From: Sporocytophaga sp.
GTDB lineage: Bacteria > Bacteroidota > Bacteroidia > Cytophagales > Cytophagaceae
Length of the DNA stretch: 64,000 nt
Direction: 5' to 3'
Assembly (NCBI GenBank): GCA_024707265.1
Contig: JANQAB010000002.1
Span: 180,188-244,187 of the forward strand
Under the pieces are notes generated by a model. That model saw only the letters and a list, made by a program, of their open reading frames with translations. It had not been told where the DNA came from and made no database searches. Positions 19,073 to 27,625 of the stretch are shown one piece after another; position 1 is the first letter of the stretch, and each line of letters begins with the position of its first letter. A program made the position numbers and the translations under genes.

Positions 19073-19642
19073 ATGACTGAGCTTGAAAATAGTATTACAA
19101 CCTATTTCGGAGTGATAACTCCGGATGACCTCAAAACAATAGTTTCATTTTTCAGAACTGAGACATACAAAAAAGGAGACTATTTTCTTAAAAGAGGGAA
19201 GAACTGTGACAAGTTAAGTTTTGTCCAGTCTGGTTTTTTAAGAATTTTTGTTGAAACGGAAAAGAAAGATGTCACACAGTGGGTCTCAACGAAAGGTTAT
19301 TTTGTGACGGATTTATCTTCTTTCGTTTTTGGATCTCCTGCTCGCTGGACAATACAGGCTGTAACAGATACAACAGTACAATCTATCTACAAGGAAGATT
19401 ACCAGAAGCTTAATGAGCTGGTACCTCAATGGCCTTTACTTGAAAAAATATTTATCGTACGTTGTTTCACCATCATGGAAGATAGGATTTTTAGTCACCT
19501 TTCTATGACGGCGGAGGAGCGGTATCAGTTTTTCTTTGAGCATAACCGGGAGCTGTTTAATCAGGTTCCTCTGCAATACATCGCTTCTATGCTTGGTATG
19601 ACTCCCGAAACTTTTAGCCGCATCAGAAAAAAAATGCAATGA
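19073..19642 (+). CDS. Crp/Fnr-family transcriptional regulator
   Basis: 189 residues: an N-terminal cyclic-nucleotide-binding beta-roll (about 25-110; YKKGDYFLKRGKNCDKLSFVQSG, with DGS-type effector contacts not obvious) and a short C-terminal HTH (VPLQYIASMLGMTPETFSRIRKK). This is the common Bacteroidota form with a degenerate nucleotide pocket. Lies 116 bases upstream of an SRPBCC gene on the same strand and may regulate it; that is inference. Confidence 0.85.
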   Translation: MTELENSITTYFGVITPDDLKTIVSFFRTETYKKGDYFLKRGKNCDKLSFVQSGFLRIFVETEKKDVTQWVSTKGYFVTDLSSFVFGSPARWTIQAVTDTTVQSIYKEDYQKLNELVPQWPLLEKIFIVRCFTIMEDRIFSHLSMTAEERYQFFFEHNRELFNQVPLQYIASMLGMTPETFSRIRKKMQ

Positions 19643-19690
19643 TGATTTTCTTGATATTTATCAAGCCCTAAGTCGTTCGAATATCGGATC

Positions 19691-19719
19691 TTTGTATGGT
19701 AGGTTAAACAATAAGTTTG
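19691..19719 (+). promoter_or_regulatory. Candidate promoter of the SRPBCC gene
   Basis: TTTG (19691-19694) and TAAGTTTG (19712-19719) match the Bacteroidota -33/-7 pair, with a 17-base spacer slightly shorter than the usual 19-21. Confidence 0.5.
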
Positions 19720-19758
19720 GTGCTGACAATCATAATGATACATAAGATTTAGAAACGT

Positions 19759-20184
19759 ATGGCAAAGGAAATCAGAACAGAAATTATAATCCAATCTACT
19801 CCTGAAAAGGTGTGGTCTATTCTAACCGATTTTGAAAAGTATCCAATCTGGAACCCCTTTATAAAATCTTTAACAGGGAAGGTTGAAACAGGAAAGAAGA
19901 TTAAGGTGATCATTGCTCCTCCTGGTGGTCCTGGTATGACTTTTAAACCTACCATACTTAAGAATGTTGCAAACAAAGAATTAGCCTGGCTCGGCAGTGT
20001 GCTCGTGAAAGGTTTGTTTGATGGTGAGCATCGTTTTGAATTGATTGACAATGGAGATGGCACAGTAAAGTTTGTACAAAGCGAGCAATTCGAGGGTGTC
20101 TTTGTATGGATGTTTAATCCTCAAAAAACGAAAGATGGTTTTGAATTAATGAATCAAAGACTGAAGGTATTAGCTGAGGCATAG
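19759..20184 (+). CDS. SRPBCC (START/Bet v1-like) ligand-binding domain protein
   Basis: 141 residues covering a single helix-grip domain. It opens with EIRTEIIIQSTPEKVWSILTDFEKYPIWNPFI, the hallmark first strand and helices of SRPBCC proteins; later FDGEHRFELIDNGDGTVKFVQSEQFEG. Such proteins bind hydrophobic ligands or act as cyclase/dehydratase-like enzymes; the ligand cannot be told. No signal peptide. Confidence 0.85.
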   Translation: MAKEIRTEIIIQSTPEKVWSILTDFEKYPIWNPFIKSLTGKVETGKKIKVIIAPPGGPGMTFKPTILKNVANKELAWLGSVLVKGLFDGEHRFELIDNGDGTVKFVQSEQFEGVFVWMFNPQKTKDGFELMNQRLKVLAEA

Positions 20185-20257
20185 GAACAAATATACAGAT
20201 ATAGAGCTTCTTAAAGATTAATAGACCGTTCAATCGAATCCTATTAAGGTAAGGAAT

Positions 20258-20298
20258 AAAAAAGTGCCGGAAGAAAAGAGTTCTTCCGGCACTTTTTT
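20258..20298. terminator. Bidirectional terminator between convergent genes
   Basis: An 18 bp perfect stem, AAAAAAGTGCCGGAAGAA with TTCTTCCGGCACTTTTTT, 5-base loop. It serves the SRPBCC gene and the minus-strand gene at 20332. Confidence 0.92.
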
Positions 20299-20331
20299 AT
20301 TTTCTTGAAAAGGTATTGGGATGATTAAAAA

Positions 20332-21009
20332 CTAATTCGCCCCCAACAGCTTCTTTAAAAATTTTCTTATAGACTTTTTCTTTTTAGATGGGTTAACAAA
20401 TTTGCTTTCAATAAATTCACTTTGTTTAGGCAAACAAAGAATATATCCCTCATCATTGTAGAGCCTGATAACGTTGTGGGTATTACCGAGTAGTCTGTAG
20501 ACAAAATCAATATTTCTGTTTTTAGGACGGGCTATGTTGCCGGGCATATTGCCATGGTCAAAGTTGCCATCTTCATAAATTCTAAGATCATCAATAAGGA
20601 AAACATCATTGGAAATTTGTTTTTTTACAGCAAGTATCTGCTCTATTTCTTTTTCCAAAGGATATTTTACCTCTTCAATTTTCTCATCATTATATCCCAA
20701 TATTCCTCCGTCAGCACCGGGGAAATGAGCATCAAGCCAGTAAAATGTCGGTTGTTCTGTATTGGTTAAAAGTTGTGGTACAAGGTCGAAACTATTACCC
20801 TTTTCAATTTTAACATTGGCGTTGGCCTTGAACCTATCCCTGCATAGGTTGTAGAACTCATCCATGATTTCAGTGGATATGATTTCCTGAAACCCTGCAT
20901 TGACGGCTGCCTGGATGCCATCACCTTTAAAAGAACCAGTCTCAAAAAATGATTTTAACTTAAATTGATTTACAAAATTATCAAGTTTAAATCTCGTTAA
21001 TGAACCCAT
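20332..21009 (-). CDS. SAM-methyltransferase-like protein (class I fold), unassigned substrate
   Basis: 225 residues. FFETGSFKGDGIQAAVNAG near residues 21-39 has the shape of a Rossmann SAM-binding loop, followed by STEIMDEFY (acidic end of strand 2) and EKGNSFDLVPQLL. YWLDAHFPGADGG resembles sequences near the active site of FkbM-related or glycan methyltransferases. Ends with a Lys-rich tail (KKKKSIRKFLKKLL). No membrane segment. Probably acts on surface glycans; that is inference. Confidence 0.6.
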   Translation of the reverse strand: MGSLTRFKLDNFVNQFKLKSFFETGSFKGDGIQAAVNAGFQEIISTEIMDEFYNLCRDRFKANANVKIEKGNSFDLVPQLLTNTEQPTFYWLDAHFPGADGGILGYNDEKIEEVKYPLEKEIEQILAVKKQISNDVFLIDDLRIYEDGNFDHGNMPGNIARPKNRNIDFVYRLLGNTHNVIRLYNDEGYILCLPKQSEFIESKFVNPSKKKKSIRKFLKKLLGAN

Positions 21010-21173
21010 TTAATCTTTGGTTATTGATTTTATGAAATAATGTGATTTTAAAGATATTACTATTTAATAGAAAATAAAACTTTTCTTATCACTGGGTGAA
21101 AATCCGGTTTTAAAAATCATAAATATAAATCGAGTAAAAAAGGCTTTGGAGGTAGAACTCATTATAAAAAAAA

Positions 21174-21195
21174 GAGGCTTACAGGCCTCCTTTTT
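21174..21195 (-). terminator. Possible terminator of the 616-residue gene
   Basis: GAGGC and GCCTC pair around six bases, within A-rich and T-rich flanks, just after the minus-strand stop at 21207. The stem is short. Confidence 0.5.
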
Positions 21196-21206
21196 ATTAT
21201 CCCCGA

Positions 21207-23057
21207 TTATGATTTGCAGAATGCAATGTGGTCTGTGATATGAGATCCTGGTATCCGTCCATAACCTGATGTCAGGCGGAGATTTACACTTAACCAAACC
21301 ACATATGCACAAGGATTCAGGGTGGAAGTATTGAATATAAAATTGTTAACAGCCTCTGAGCTGCCTGAAAGGTTCTGTGGAAAATCAGAAGGAAGTGGTG
21401 CGTTGCCTTCAAATGATAATCTCATATTATCCAAATGAGGATGTACCACAGAATAGAGAGCGGTTAATGTATCGTCAATTTTATTGCATCCGGCTCCACC
21501 TGCTGTAGTCTCTTGTATTTCGAGCATAACAGTTGCAGGAAGATTTACATCTGCACCTGCCCATGAAGGGTGGCGTCTTTGAAGGTAATTAACATTACTT
21601 AAGACGATTTTTGCGAGGACATTGCTTGTCGAGAGTGTCAATGACCCGACTTCTCTTGCTTCAAATGTAATTTCAAATGTATGGATGCCTGCTTTTTTAG
21701 TTGCAGGAAATAACTGCCCAGCCTGATATACTGTCGGATTGATCAGATCATAGTTTTCATTATAAACAGCAGTGAGTTTTGTTGTATCAAGGTTGGCAAG
21801 TATACTACCTCCTCCTGACTGGAACTGTCCTACACCAAACAAATCGTTTTCCCTTGGCACTTCAATCCATCCACCGGGTTTAATGATGACATTATTAGAA
21901 GCTGCAACGTTATTTACATAGTAGTCTTCTGTTACAGACACGTAGTGAGGGAATGGTGTTGATACCAGTGTGAGCTTTACAATTGATCCGATAATAGTTG
22001 GTGAGATCAGACTACTGTCTGCAATAATTGTAACTGCAGGATTAGCAAGATCTCTGATTGTAAATCTGTATTCCATCGCATTGGAAGAATTGCCACCGGG
22101 AAGAATACCGATTAATGGTATAGTGCCTGTAAAGACATTTCTTTGTGCATCATTCGTATATCCGTTTGCGTCGAAATCAGTTGCTATGCTATATGCACCT
22201 ACCTTGGTAAAAAGAGCAGGAACATAGTTGTTGCCACTGTCGCCTTTGCCTTCCACACAGAGGTCCGTACAGAAGCAATGTCCTATGTTATTTCTCGCCT
22301 GTGTATGACCTTTACTTCTGGATTCCTGCAGGAGGACCGTTCCTGTACTTGTTTCGACCCGGAAGTATACATCTGGTCCTGCAGGCCATTCTACATTCAG
22401 CCAGTTGAATATAGTTTTACTGAAGTCGGCCTTTGTGTAGTATATTTTATAATGTCCGGAAGCATCCGTCAGGCCCATGCCTAAAAAGTCGTCCTGAATA
22501 AGATCTACGTCGTATGCAAATACCTGCAACCCCTGGATCGGCAGTTTGGTTTCGCATTCTGTTACCTTTCCGCATATTACATATAGGTCTAGCAATGTTA
22601 AGATGCGGCACCAATAACTGGAAGCAATAGAATATTCCCAGTATGCCAGTGCTGTATTTTCAATGCCAGATATTTTCCATAGAGGTTGCAATGTAGTGAT
22701 GTGGAACTGAAATGGCCCTGAAGACTTCGGAGTATTTTTGAGTTTTATATTTAAAGGAACATTGCCACATTCAAAATCAATTTCGAAAGCTTCTCCCTTG
22801 TACTGTTGTCTTTCATTTAATTCAAATACAAAATTTCCGAGTGCATCTGTTTCTACTTCTGCAATCAAACGGCTGGATAGTGATTTAAGTTCTTCTTCTG
22901 ACCTTTGATGAAAAGTCTCTTTTGAAGCAGCCACCGCGTTTAAGGTGAGGTTACTGCTCTGATCAGGTCGGTATATTCTGACTTTAGCTTTGTAGATTGG
23001 GTCGAAACAATCTCCGCAGTAGTATGCAAGAAGGTTTCCTTTAAAAATGTAATTCAT
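21207..23057 (-). CDS. Large hypothetical protein with transthyretin-like/carboxypeptidase-regulatory-like domains
   Basis: 616 residues, no signal peptide, no membrane segment. The N-terminus (MNYIFKGNLLAYYCGDCFDPIYKAKVRIYRPD) and the segment CETKLPIQGLQVFAYDVD ... GLTDASGHYKIYYTKADF look like beta-sandwich domains of the transthyretin/CarboxypepD_reg type. GPDVYFRVET follows and then a Cys-containing linker HCFCTDLC. The C-terminal half is beta-rich without a recognised family. Stand-alone gene with a 470-base upstream gap. A beta-sandwich scaffold without export signal is unusual; it may be cytoplasmic or exported by another route. Function unknown. Confidence 0.6.
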   Translation of the reverse strand: MNYIFKGNLLAYYCGDCFDPIYKAKVRIYRPDQSSNLTLNAVAASKETFHQRSEEELKSLSSRLIAEVETDALGNFVFELNERQQYKGEAFEIDFECGNVPLNIKLKNTPKSSGPFQFHITTLQPLWKISGIENTALAYWEYSIASSYWCRILTLLDLYVICGKVTECETKLPIQGLQVFAYDVDLIQDDFLGMGLTDASGHYKIYYTKADFSKTIFNWLNVEWPAGPDVYFRVETSTGTVLLQESRSKGHTQARNNIGHCFCTDLCVEGKGDSGNNYVPALFTKVGAYSIATDFDANGYTNDAQRNVFTGTIPLIGILPGGNSSNAMEYRFTIRDLANPAVTIIADSSLISPTIIGSIVKLTLVSTPFPHYVSVTEDYYVNNVAASNNVIIKPGGWIEVPRENDLFGVGQFQSGGGSILANLDTTKLTAVYNENYDLINPTVYQAGQLFPATKKAGIHTFEITFEAREVGSLTLSTSNVLAKIVLSNVNYLQRRHPSWAGADVNLPATVMLEIQETTAGGAGCNKIDDTLTALYSVVHPHLDNMRLSFEGNAPLPSDFPQNLSGSSEAVNNFIFNTSTLNPCAYVVWLSVNLRLTSGYGRIPGSHITDHIAFCKS

Positions 23058-23529
23058 AATGGTTGGATGTGTTTAGTGCCTACTCTGGAAAGGGTTTTCG
23101 GCTTGCCCCCTGAAAAGTATAAATGGAATTGATAAAGATTCTTTATGAAAAGAACATGTAAAAATGTATCGGCTTTAAATGATACTACATGTATAAGCTG
23201 AAAGAAGAAATCCCTGGAAATACCTTGGATTCTTAAACAAAGGAAGATGATTACCTGTTGAATATCAATGCCGTAAAAGGGTAATTCAAAATATGTATTA
23301 TATTGCTTGATGATATAAATGAATGTGATAACCAGATTAATAGTGTCGTTTGATAAGCTTGCCCAAATGATTTTGGAGAATCTGAAGAAGGATTTATAGG
23401 AGAAGAGAATATAGATAAATAATTATGAATTTACTCCTGTCTGATAATCAATGTAATAGTGGTTTGTGATTGTTTGTGGGACAAACTTATTCTTATAGTA
23501 TGTCGTATTTTCTTTACATATTAGGTGTT
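23058..23529. other. Intergenic region between divergent genes, nothing recognised
   Basis: About 470 bases without a convincing ORF; it must hold the promoters for both flanking genes. Confidence 0.5.
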
Positions 23530-24021
23530 ATGAAATTTACATTTTTATTGATGTCAGGATTACTTGTTTATGCGCAGGTTAATGCCCAGGATAATGCTCA
23601 CATAGTCTCTTCCTCTGGAAAGAGCAGTAGTTCTGAAAAATATTCACTTACATTCACATTAGGAGAGCCGGTAGCAAGAACCTATCATTCTGAAAATTAC
23701 AAACTTTCTTTAGGCTTTATTGGTAAAGATCTGGCGGATGTAGATTTGGTCACTTCTGTTCCTCCAAGAGAAGATAAAGCGAGCTTGAGTTCTATAATTT
23801 TCCCCAACCCCGTTTCTGACAAATTCCGAATTAAAGGAGATGAAAATGCCAGTTATGAGGTGAATATTTTTAATATGCAGGGCAATCTTATCAGTCATCT
23901 GAAATATGTAAGATCTAATGATGAGATGGATTATCCAAAGGTAATAGGGGGATGCTATTATCTTGAAATCATCAATAAAGAAACCCTGGAAAGAACATTT
24001 GAAAAGATTATTAAAATATAA
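23530..24021 (+). CDS. Small secreted protein with T9SS type A sorting domain
   Basis: Start set at the ATG of MKFTFLLMSGLLVYAQVNAQ, which gives a normal signal peptide. The TTG at 23470 would add 20 residues of no clear role. After a short Ser-rich part with YSLTFTLGEPVARTY (a common opening in Bacteroidota secreted proteins) the sorting domain begins at IIFPNPVSDKFRI and ends ERTFEKIIKI. The gene is 2 bases from the next and probably co-transcribed with it. This type of protein is usually little more than a cargo stub; role unknown. Confidence 0.75.
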   Translation: MKFTFLLMSGLLVYAQVNAQDNAHIVSSSGKSSSSEKYSLTFTLGEPVARTYHSENYKLSLGFIGKDLADVDLVTSVPPREDKASLSSIIFPNPVSDKFRIKGDENASYEVNIFNMQGNLISHLKYVRSNDEMDYPKVIGGCYYLEIINKETLERTFEKIIKI

Positions 24022-24023
24022 CA

Positions 24024-25106
24024 ATGAAGAAAATTTTTATAGTAGCAGTCCTTTTGATGCTTCAGTTGGCCTGCTTTGCCCAGAGCGGATTCTATTACCA
24101 GGGAGTTGCGAAAATGACAAATGGAGCTCCGATTTCAAGTCAGACTATTTCAATCTACATATCTATTTTGAGTACATCTCCTGATGAATTGTTTTACAAA
24201 GAGAGTCATTCAATAAAAACAGATGATGACGGACGTTTTTCGCTTGTGGTTGGAGAAGGGTCCGTATTACAGGGAACGTTCAATGAGATTAATTGGAGAA
24301 GCAAGGAAATATGGATACAGACTGAAATAGACGCTGGACAAGGGCTTGAGGATATGGGTAAGTCAAGGATTCTACCAGTTCCTATTGCTACTTATGCTTT
24401 AAAAGCGGCTTATGATTACCAGATTTATACTGCAACTTCTAATTTCCCAAACAATATTTTTGGGATTATGCAAGGCGAGACGAGGGGAGATCTGAAACTG
24501 GGCGTTAATTCCTATATGTATGATCATGAAGCCGTTCAATTAACAATTGAAAATCCTGTTCAAGGTCTGACAATTGATCCAGTAAGCTTTACAGTAAATG
24601 CCCAGGAAGCAAATACACAGACTAAGGCACTTACAGTGAGCGCAAATTCCGGACTTGCTGTTGGTATCTATAATATACCGGTAAAAGGACGATCAGCTTC
24701 AGGAAAGGTTGTTTCTGGTACTTTTCCTGTAAATGTAATGCATGCATCTGTGAACAGTTATCTGGTGGGAAGATATAATGTCGCAGATGTAATTGTAGGT
24801 AAGACAGATACTATTTTTTATGAAGAAAATATTGTAGCAGTTGGTAGCGATTCAGTCAGATTTACGAGCAATGTGAAACATGATGATCATTATTTACTCT
24901 ACAATAGTGTGGCAGAAATCACAAACTATGGAGGAAACATACGGCTTGAAATTCAAATGCCGATCCCTTACAACGATCCGCATGTTTATGCTCCTTTTCC
25001 ACAGGATATTGAGAATCATGAAAGTTTTAAAATAAACTATACGGTATATTTTGACCAGAAAGATACATATGAATCTAGACTGGCATTTTTTAGAAGAATA
25101 AAGTAA
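24024..25106 (+). CDS. Secreted hypothetical protein with N-terminal beta-sandwich, 360 residues
   Basis: Signal peptide MKKIFIVAVLLMLQLACFAQ, then SGFYYQGVAKMTNGAPISSQTIS...SLVVGEG and LPVPIATYALKAAYDY. This N-terminal module is widespread in secreted Bacteroidota proteins (tail-fibre-like or adhesin-like annotation). The rest is beta-rich with no family recognised and no obvious sorting domain. Middle gene of a tight run 23530-25897. Confidence 0.65.
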   Translation: MKKIFIVAVLLMLQLACFAQSGFYYQGVAKMTNGAPISSQTISIYISILSTSPDELFYKESHSIKTDDDGRFSLVVGEGSVLQGTFNEINWRSKEIWIQTEIDAGQGLEDMGKSRILPVPIATYALKAAYDYQIYTATSNFPNNIFGIMQGETRGDLKLGVNSYMYDHEAVQLTIENPVQGLTIDPVSFTVNAQEANTQTKALTVSANSGLAVGIYNIPVKGRSASGKVVSGTFPVNVMHASVNSYLVGRYNVADVIVGKTDTIFYEENIVAVGSDSVRFTSNVKHDDHYLLYNSVAEITNYGGNIRLEIQMPIPYNDPHVYAPFPQDIENHESFKINYTVYFDQKDTYESRLAFFRRIK

Positions 25107-25138
25107 TTTGAACCATTAAGTGTAATGCATTTTTTTCT

Positions 25139-25897
25139 ATGTCAACATTAAGAGACGAGGCTAAGAAGAGTAAAATCAATAATTCAGATAGACCAGTCCT
25201 GATATATATTGCCATTGGAGTTGCTACATTATTTGCAATAGCCCTAAGATGGTTTGATGTGGATTTATCTTTAAATATATTGTCAGAAATCATAGGTGCG
25301 GCATTTACACTTTTTGTTATTGATGTGTTGCTTGTAAAATCTAAAGCTAAAAGATGGCTTATCGTGCAAGAGCATATCGATTACCTGATAGGCAGAACAA
25401 TCAACAGAGTGCGAGATGGGGTTGCTACAAGAGTGTTTGGCTTCAAGCCAGAGTTCGACCACAGAATGAAAGAAGAAGAAGTCATCCTGCAGATAAGAAA
25501 ACAAAGAGAAAAGTTTTTGAATGATCTGGAACCTCTTTCCGCAGAGAAGTTAATTGGCAAAATTGACCTTGCATTCTTTAATGCTGATAGCTATGATTAC
25601 TTTGATGAAAAAGCAGAAGACATCTGGAAGCTGATCAACATGAAGTATTCGGAATATCTGGCTCCGGATCTTGTATCGCTCTTGATAGATTTACATACAA
25701 ACCTTGTGGATGTAAGTGCTCATATTCGAGTGTATGATAAAGCTGAACGATTCCCATCTGAAAAAGATCATTATCACAATGTGGCATTACAAGGAGTTGC
25801 AAGAAATTTCAAAGAGATTATTCGCATTGTAATCAGACTGAAGGAAGAGGGTTATTCTGATGCTGCCAGAATTATAGGTGCAAGAGAAGATATTTAA
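25139..25897 (+). CDS. Membrane-anchored hypothetical protein
   Basis: 252 residues. Two transmembrane helices near the N-terminus (PVLIYIAIGVATLFAIAL; ILSEIIGAAFTLFVIDVLLV) are followed by a long charged, mainly helical cytoplasmic part. 33 bases after the preceding gene. No enzymatic motif seen. Confidence 0.65.
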   Translation: MSTLRDEAKKSKINNSDRPVLIYIAIGVATLFAIALRWFDVDLSLNILSEIIGAAFTLFVIDVLLVKSKAKRWLIVQEHIDYLIGRTINRVRDGVATRVFGFKPEFDHRMKEEEVILQIRKQREKFLNDLEPLSAEKLIGKIDLAFFNADSYDYFDEKAEDIWKLINMKYSEYLAPDLVSLLIDLHTNLVDVSAHIRVYDKAERFPSEKDHYHNVALQGVARNFKEIIRIVIRLKEEGYSDAARIIGAREDI

Positions 25898-25921
25898 CAT
25901 TAGGATTGAATAGAAACACGG

Positions 25922-25962
25922 AGTCCTGTATTTAATTATTTAAATGCAGGACTTTTCTTTTT
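25922..25962 (+). terminator. Terminator of the 23530-25897 gene run
   Basis: AGTCCTGTATTTAA (25922-25935) pairs with TTAAATGCAGGACT (25940-25953), one wobble, followed by TTTCTTTTT. Confidence 0.88.
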
Positions 25963-26089
25963 AGACTTGTTGTAATAAAGATGATTTTTAAATTGTTCTT
26001 AGATAGCGTTTTGTGAGGTCCGTTTTATGTTGGAAACTCATCATGCCTGAATTTTTGTTCCAATTAAGAATAAGTTGAATGAGAAAAAT

Positions 26090-26656
26090 ATGGGAAATAT
26101 AGGACCAATTTTTTTTGCTGAGGAACAAGAACTTCGGAACTGGTTTGAGAAAAATTTCAAAACAAAGAAGGAGCTTTTAATAGCTTATTACAAAGAGGAT
26201 TCGGAGAAAAAAGGGATTAACATATCTCAATCTATTGATCAGGCACTGTGTTTTGGCTGGACTGAGGGAGTGCGTAAATCGCTTGATAAGGAAGAATATG
26301 TAATCCGATTTACCCCAAGAAAACCTAAAAGTGTATGGAGCCCTGTCCATATACAGAAGGTAGAGGACCTTTTGAAAAGGGGGTTAATGAAGTTTGAGGG
26401 AATTGAAGCATTCAATAAGAGACAAGGATGTGATTCAGGAGTATTCCCCTTTGAAAAGGCGGAGACAAAATTAGATGATTTTTTGGAGGAAAAATTTAAG
26501 GCAAATAGCAAAGCCTGGAGTTTTTTTAATGCAACCGCTCCTTCCTATAAACGCATAGCAGTCAAATGGGTCATGAGCGCAGATCAACGAAGTATTAGAG
26601 AAGAAAGATTGGACATGTTGATAAGGGAATGCGAAGCTGAAAAAATGTTAAGCTAA
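26090..26656 (+). CDS. YdeI/OmpD-associated family protein
   Basis: 188 residues from ATG 26090 (MGNIGPIFFAEEQELRNWFEKN); a TTG five codons earlier is less likely. The family core is clear: KELLIAYYKEDSEKKGI, IDQALCFGWTEGVRKSLDKEEYVIRFTPRKPKSVWS and VEDLLKRGLM. The C-terminal half is the second helical domain (AWSFFNATAPSYKRIAVKWVMSA). Related proteins are linked to resistance to bacteriocins or antimicrobial peptides in some bacteria, but the biochemical role is unresolved. Confidence 0.88.
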   Translation: MGNIGPIFFAEEQELRNWFEKNFKTKKELLIAYYKEDSEKKGINISQSIDQALCFGWTEGVRKSLDKEEYVIRFTPRKPKSVWSPVHIQKVEDLLKRGLMKFEGIEAFNKRQGCDSGVFPFEKAETKLDDFLEEKFKANSKAWSFFNATAPSYKRIAVKWVMSADQRSIREERLDMLIRECEAEKMLS

Positions 26657-26734
26657 GTATTGTTCTGTTCTAGTCTATTTGGATTAAATATTTATATTGC
26701 CAGCACAAAAGCAATAACTATTTAATCAAACACT

Positions 26735-27614
26735 ATGAAATTTGGCCAGGTAGACAATCCCGAAGAGATCGATTTTAAATTACCCCCAGACCATAAAGAT
26801 ACTGGAAAGATGCTTTCGGAAAATAAGAAGGACAAGCCTTTCAAAGTGTATGTAGGATGTGCAAAATGGAATAAAACGGACTTAAAGAATTTTTATCCGA
26901 AAGGCACAAAAGATGAGCTGGCCTATTATTCATCACAATTTAATAGCATAGAGCTTAATGCAACATTTTATAATGCACCTTCCAGGGAGCAGGTATTAAT
27001 ATGGAAAGAAAAGACTCCGGCAGACTTCAGATTTTTTCCAAAGTTGACGAACAGCATTAGTCATTTTAAAAGACTGATAGATGTGCAACCTGTTGTAGAA
27101 GAGTTTTGTGATGCCGTAGCTGCGTTTGATAAGAAACTGGGAATGGTTTTTTTTGCAGATGCATGATAATTTTGGTCCGAAAAATTTTGATCGAGTCGAG
27201 AAGTTTATCAACGAGTTTCCTAAAGCTATTCCTCTTGCTATAGAGCTTAGAAATAAGGACTGGTTTCAGAATACTGCAGAGGCGGAGCGTCTTTATAAGT
27301 TAATGGAGACAAAGAAAAAGACCAACATCATTGTTGACACTGCCGGCAGAAGGGATATGTTGCACATGAGGCTCACCACCCCTAAGGCATTTATAAGATA
27401 TGTAGGCGCCAATCATGAAAGTGATTATTCCCGACTTGATGATTGGTTGAAGAGGATTAAGAAATGGAGAGGAGAGGGACTACAGGAACTGTATTTTTTT
27501 GTGCACCAGAATGTAGAGAAGGAATCTCCGTTACTTTCTGCTTATTTCATTAAGAAACTAAACAAAGCTTTTGAGTTGGATATACAGATTCCGAAAACAT
27601 TGGATGGGAAGTGA
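26735..27614 (+). pseudogene. DUF72 (YecE-like) protein split by one frameshift
   Basis: Two overlapping ORFs (26735-27166, 27126-27614) are the halves of one DUF72 protein. Half one has YVGCAKWNKTDLKNFYPKG, FNSIELNATFYN and FRFFPKLTNSISHFKRL; half two has NFGPKNFDRVEKF, AIELRNKDWF, HMRLTTPKAFIRYVG and ELYFFVHQN. Removing one T from the T8 run at 27147-27154 restores LGMVFLQMHDNFGPK. DUF72 is a TIM-barrel-like family of unknown chemistry. The disruption sits in a homopolymer, so a sequencing error is a real alternative to gene loss. Confidence 0.85.
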
Positions 27615-27625
27615 TTTTTTAGTAA

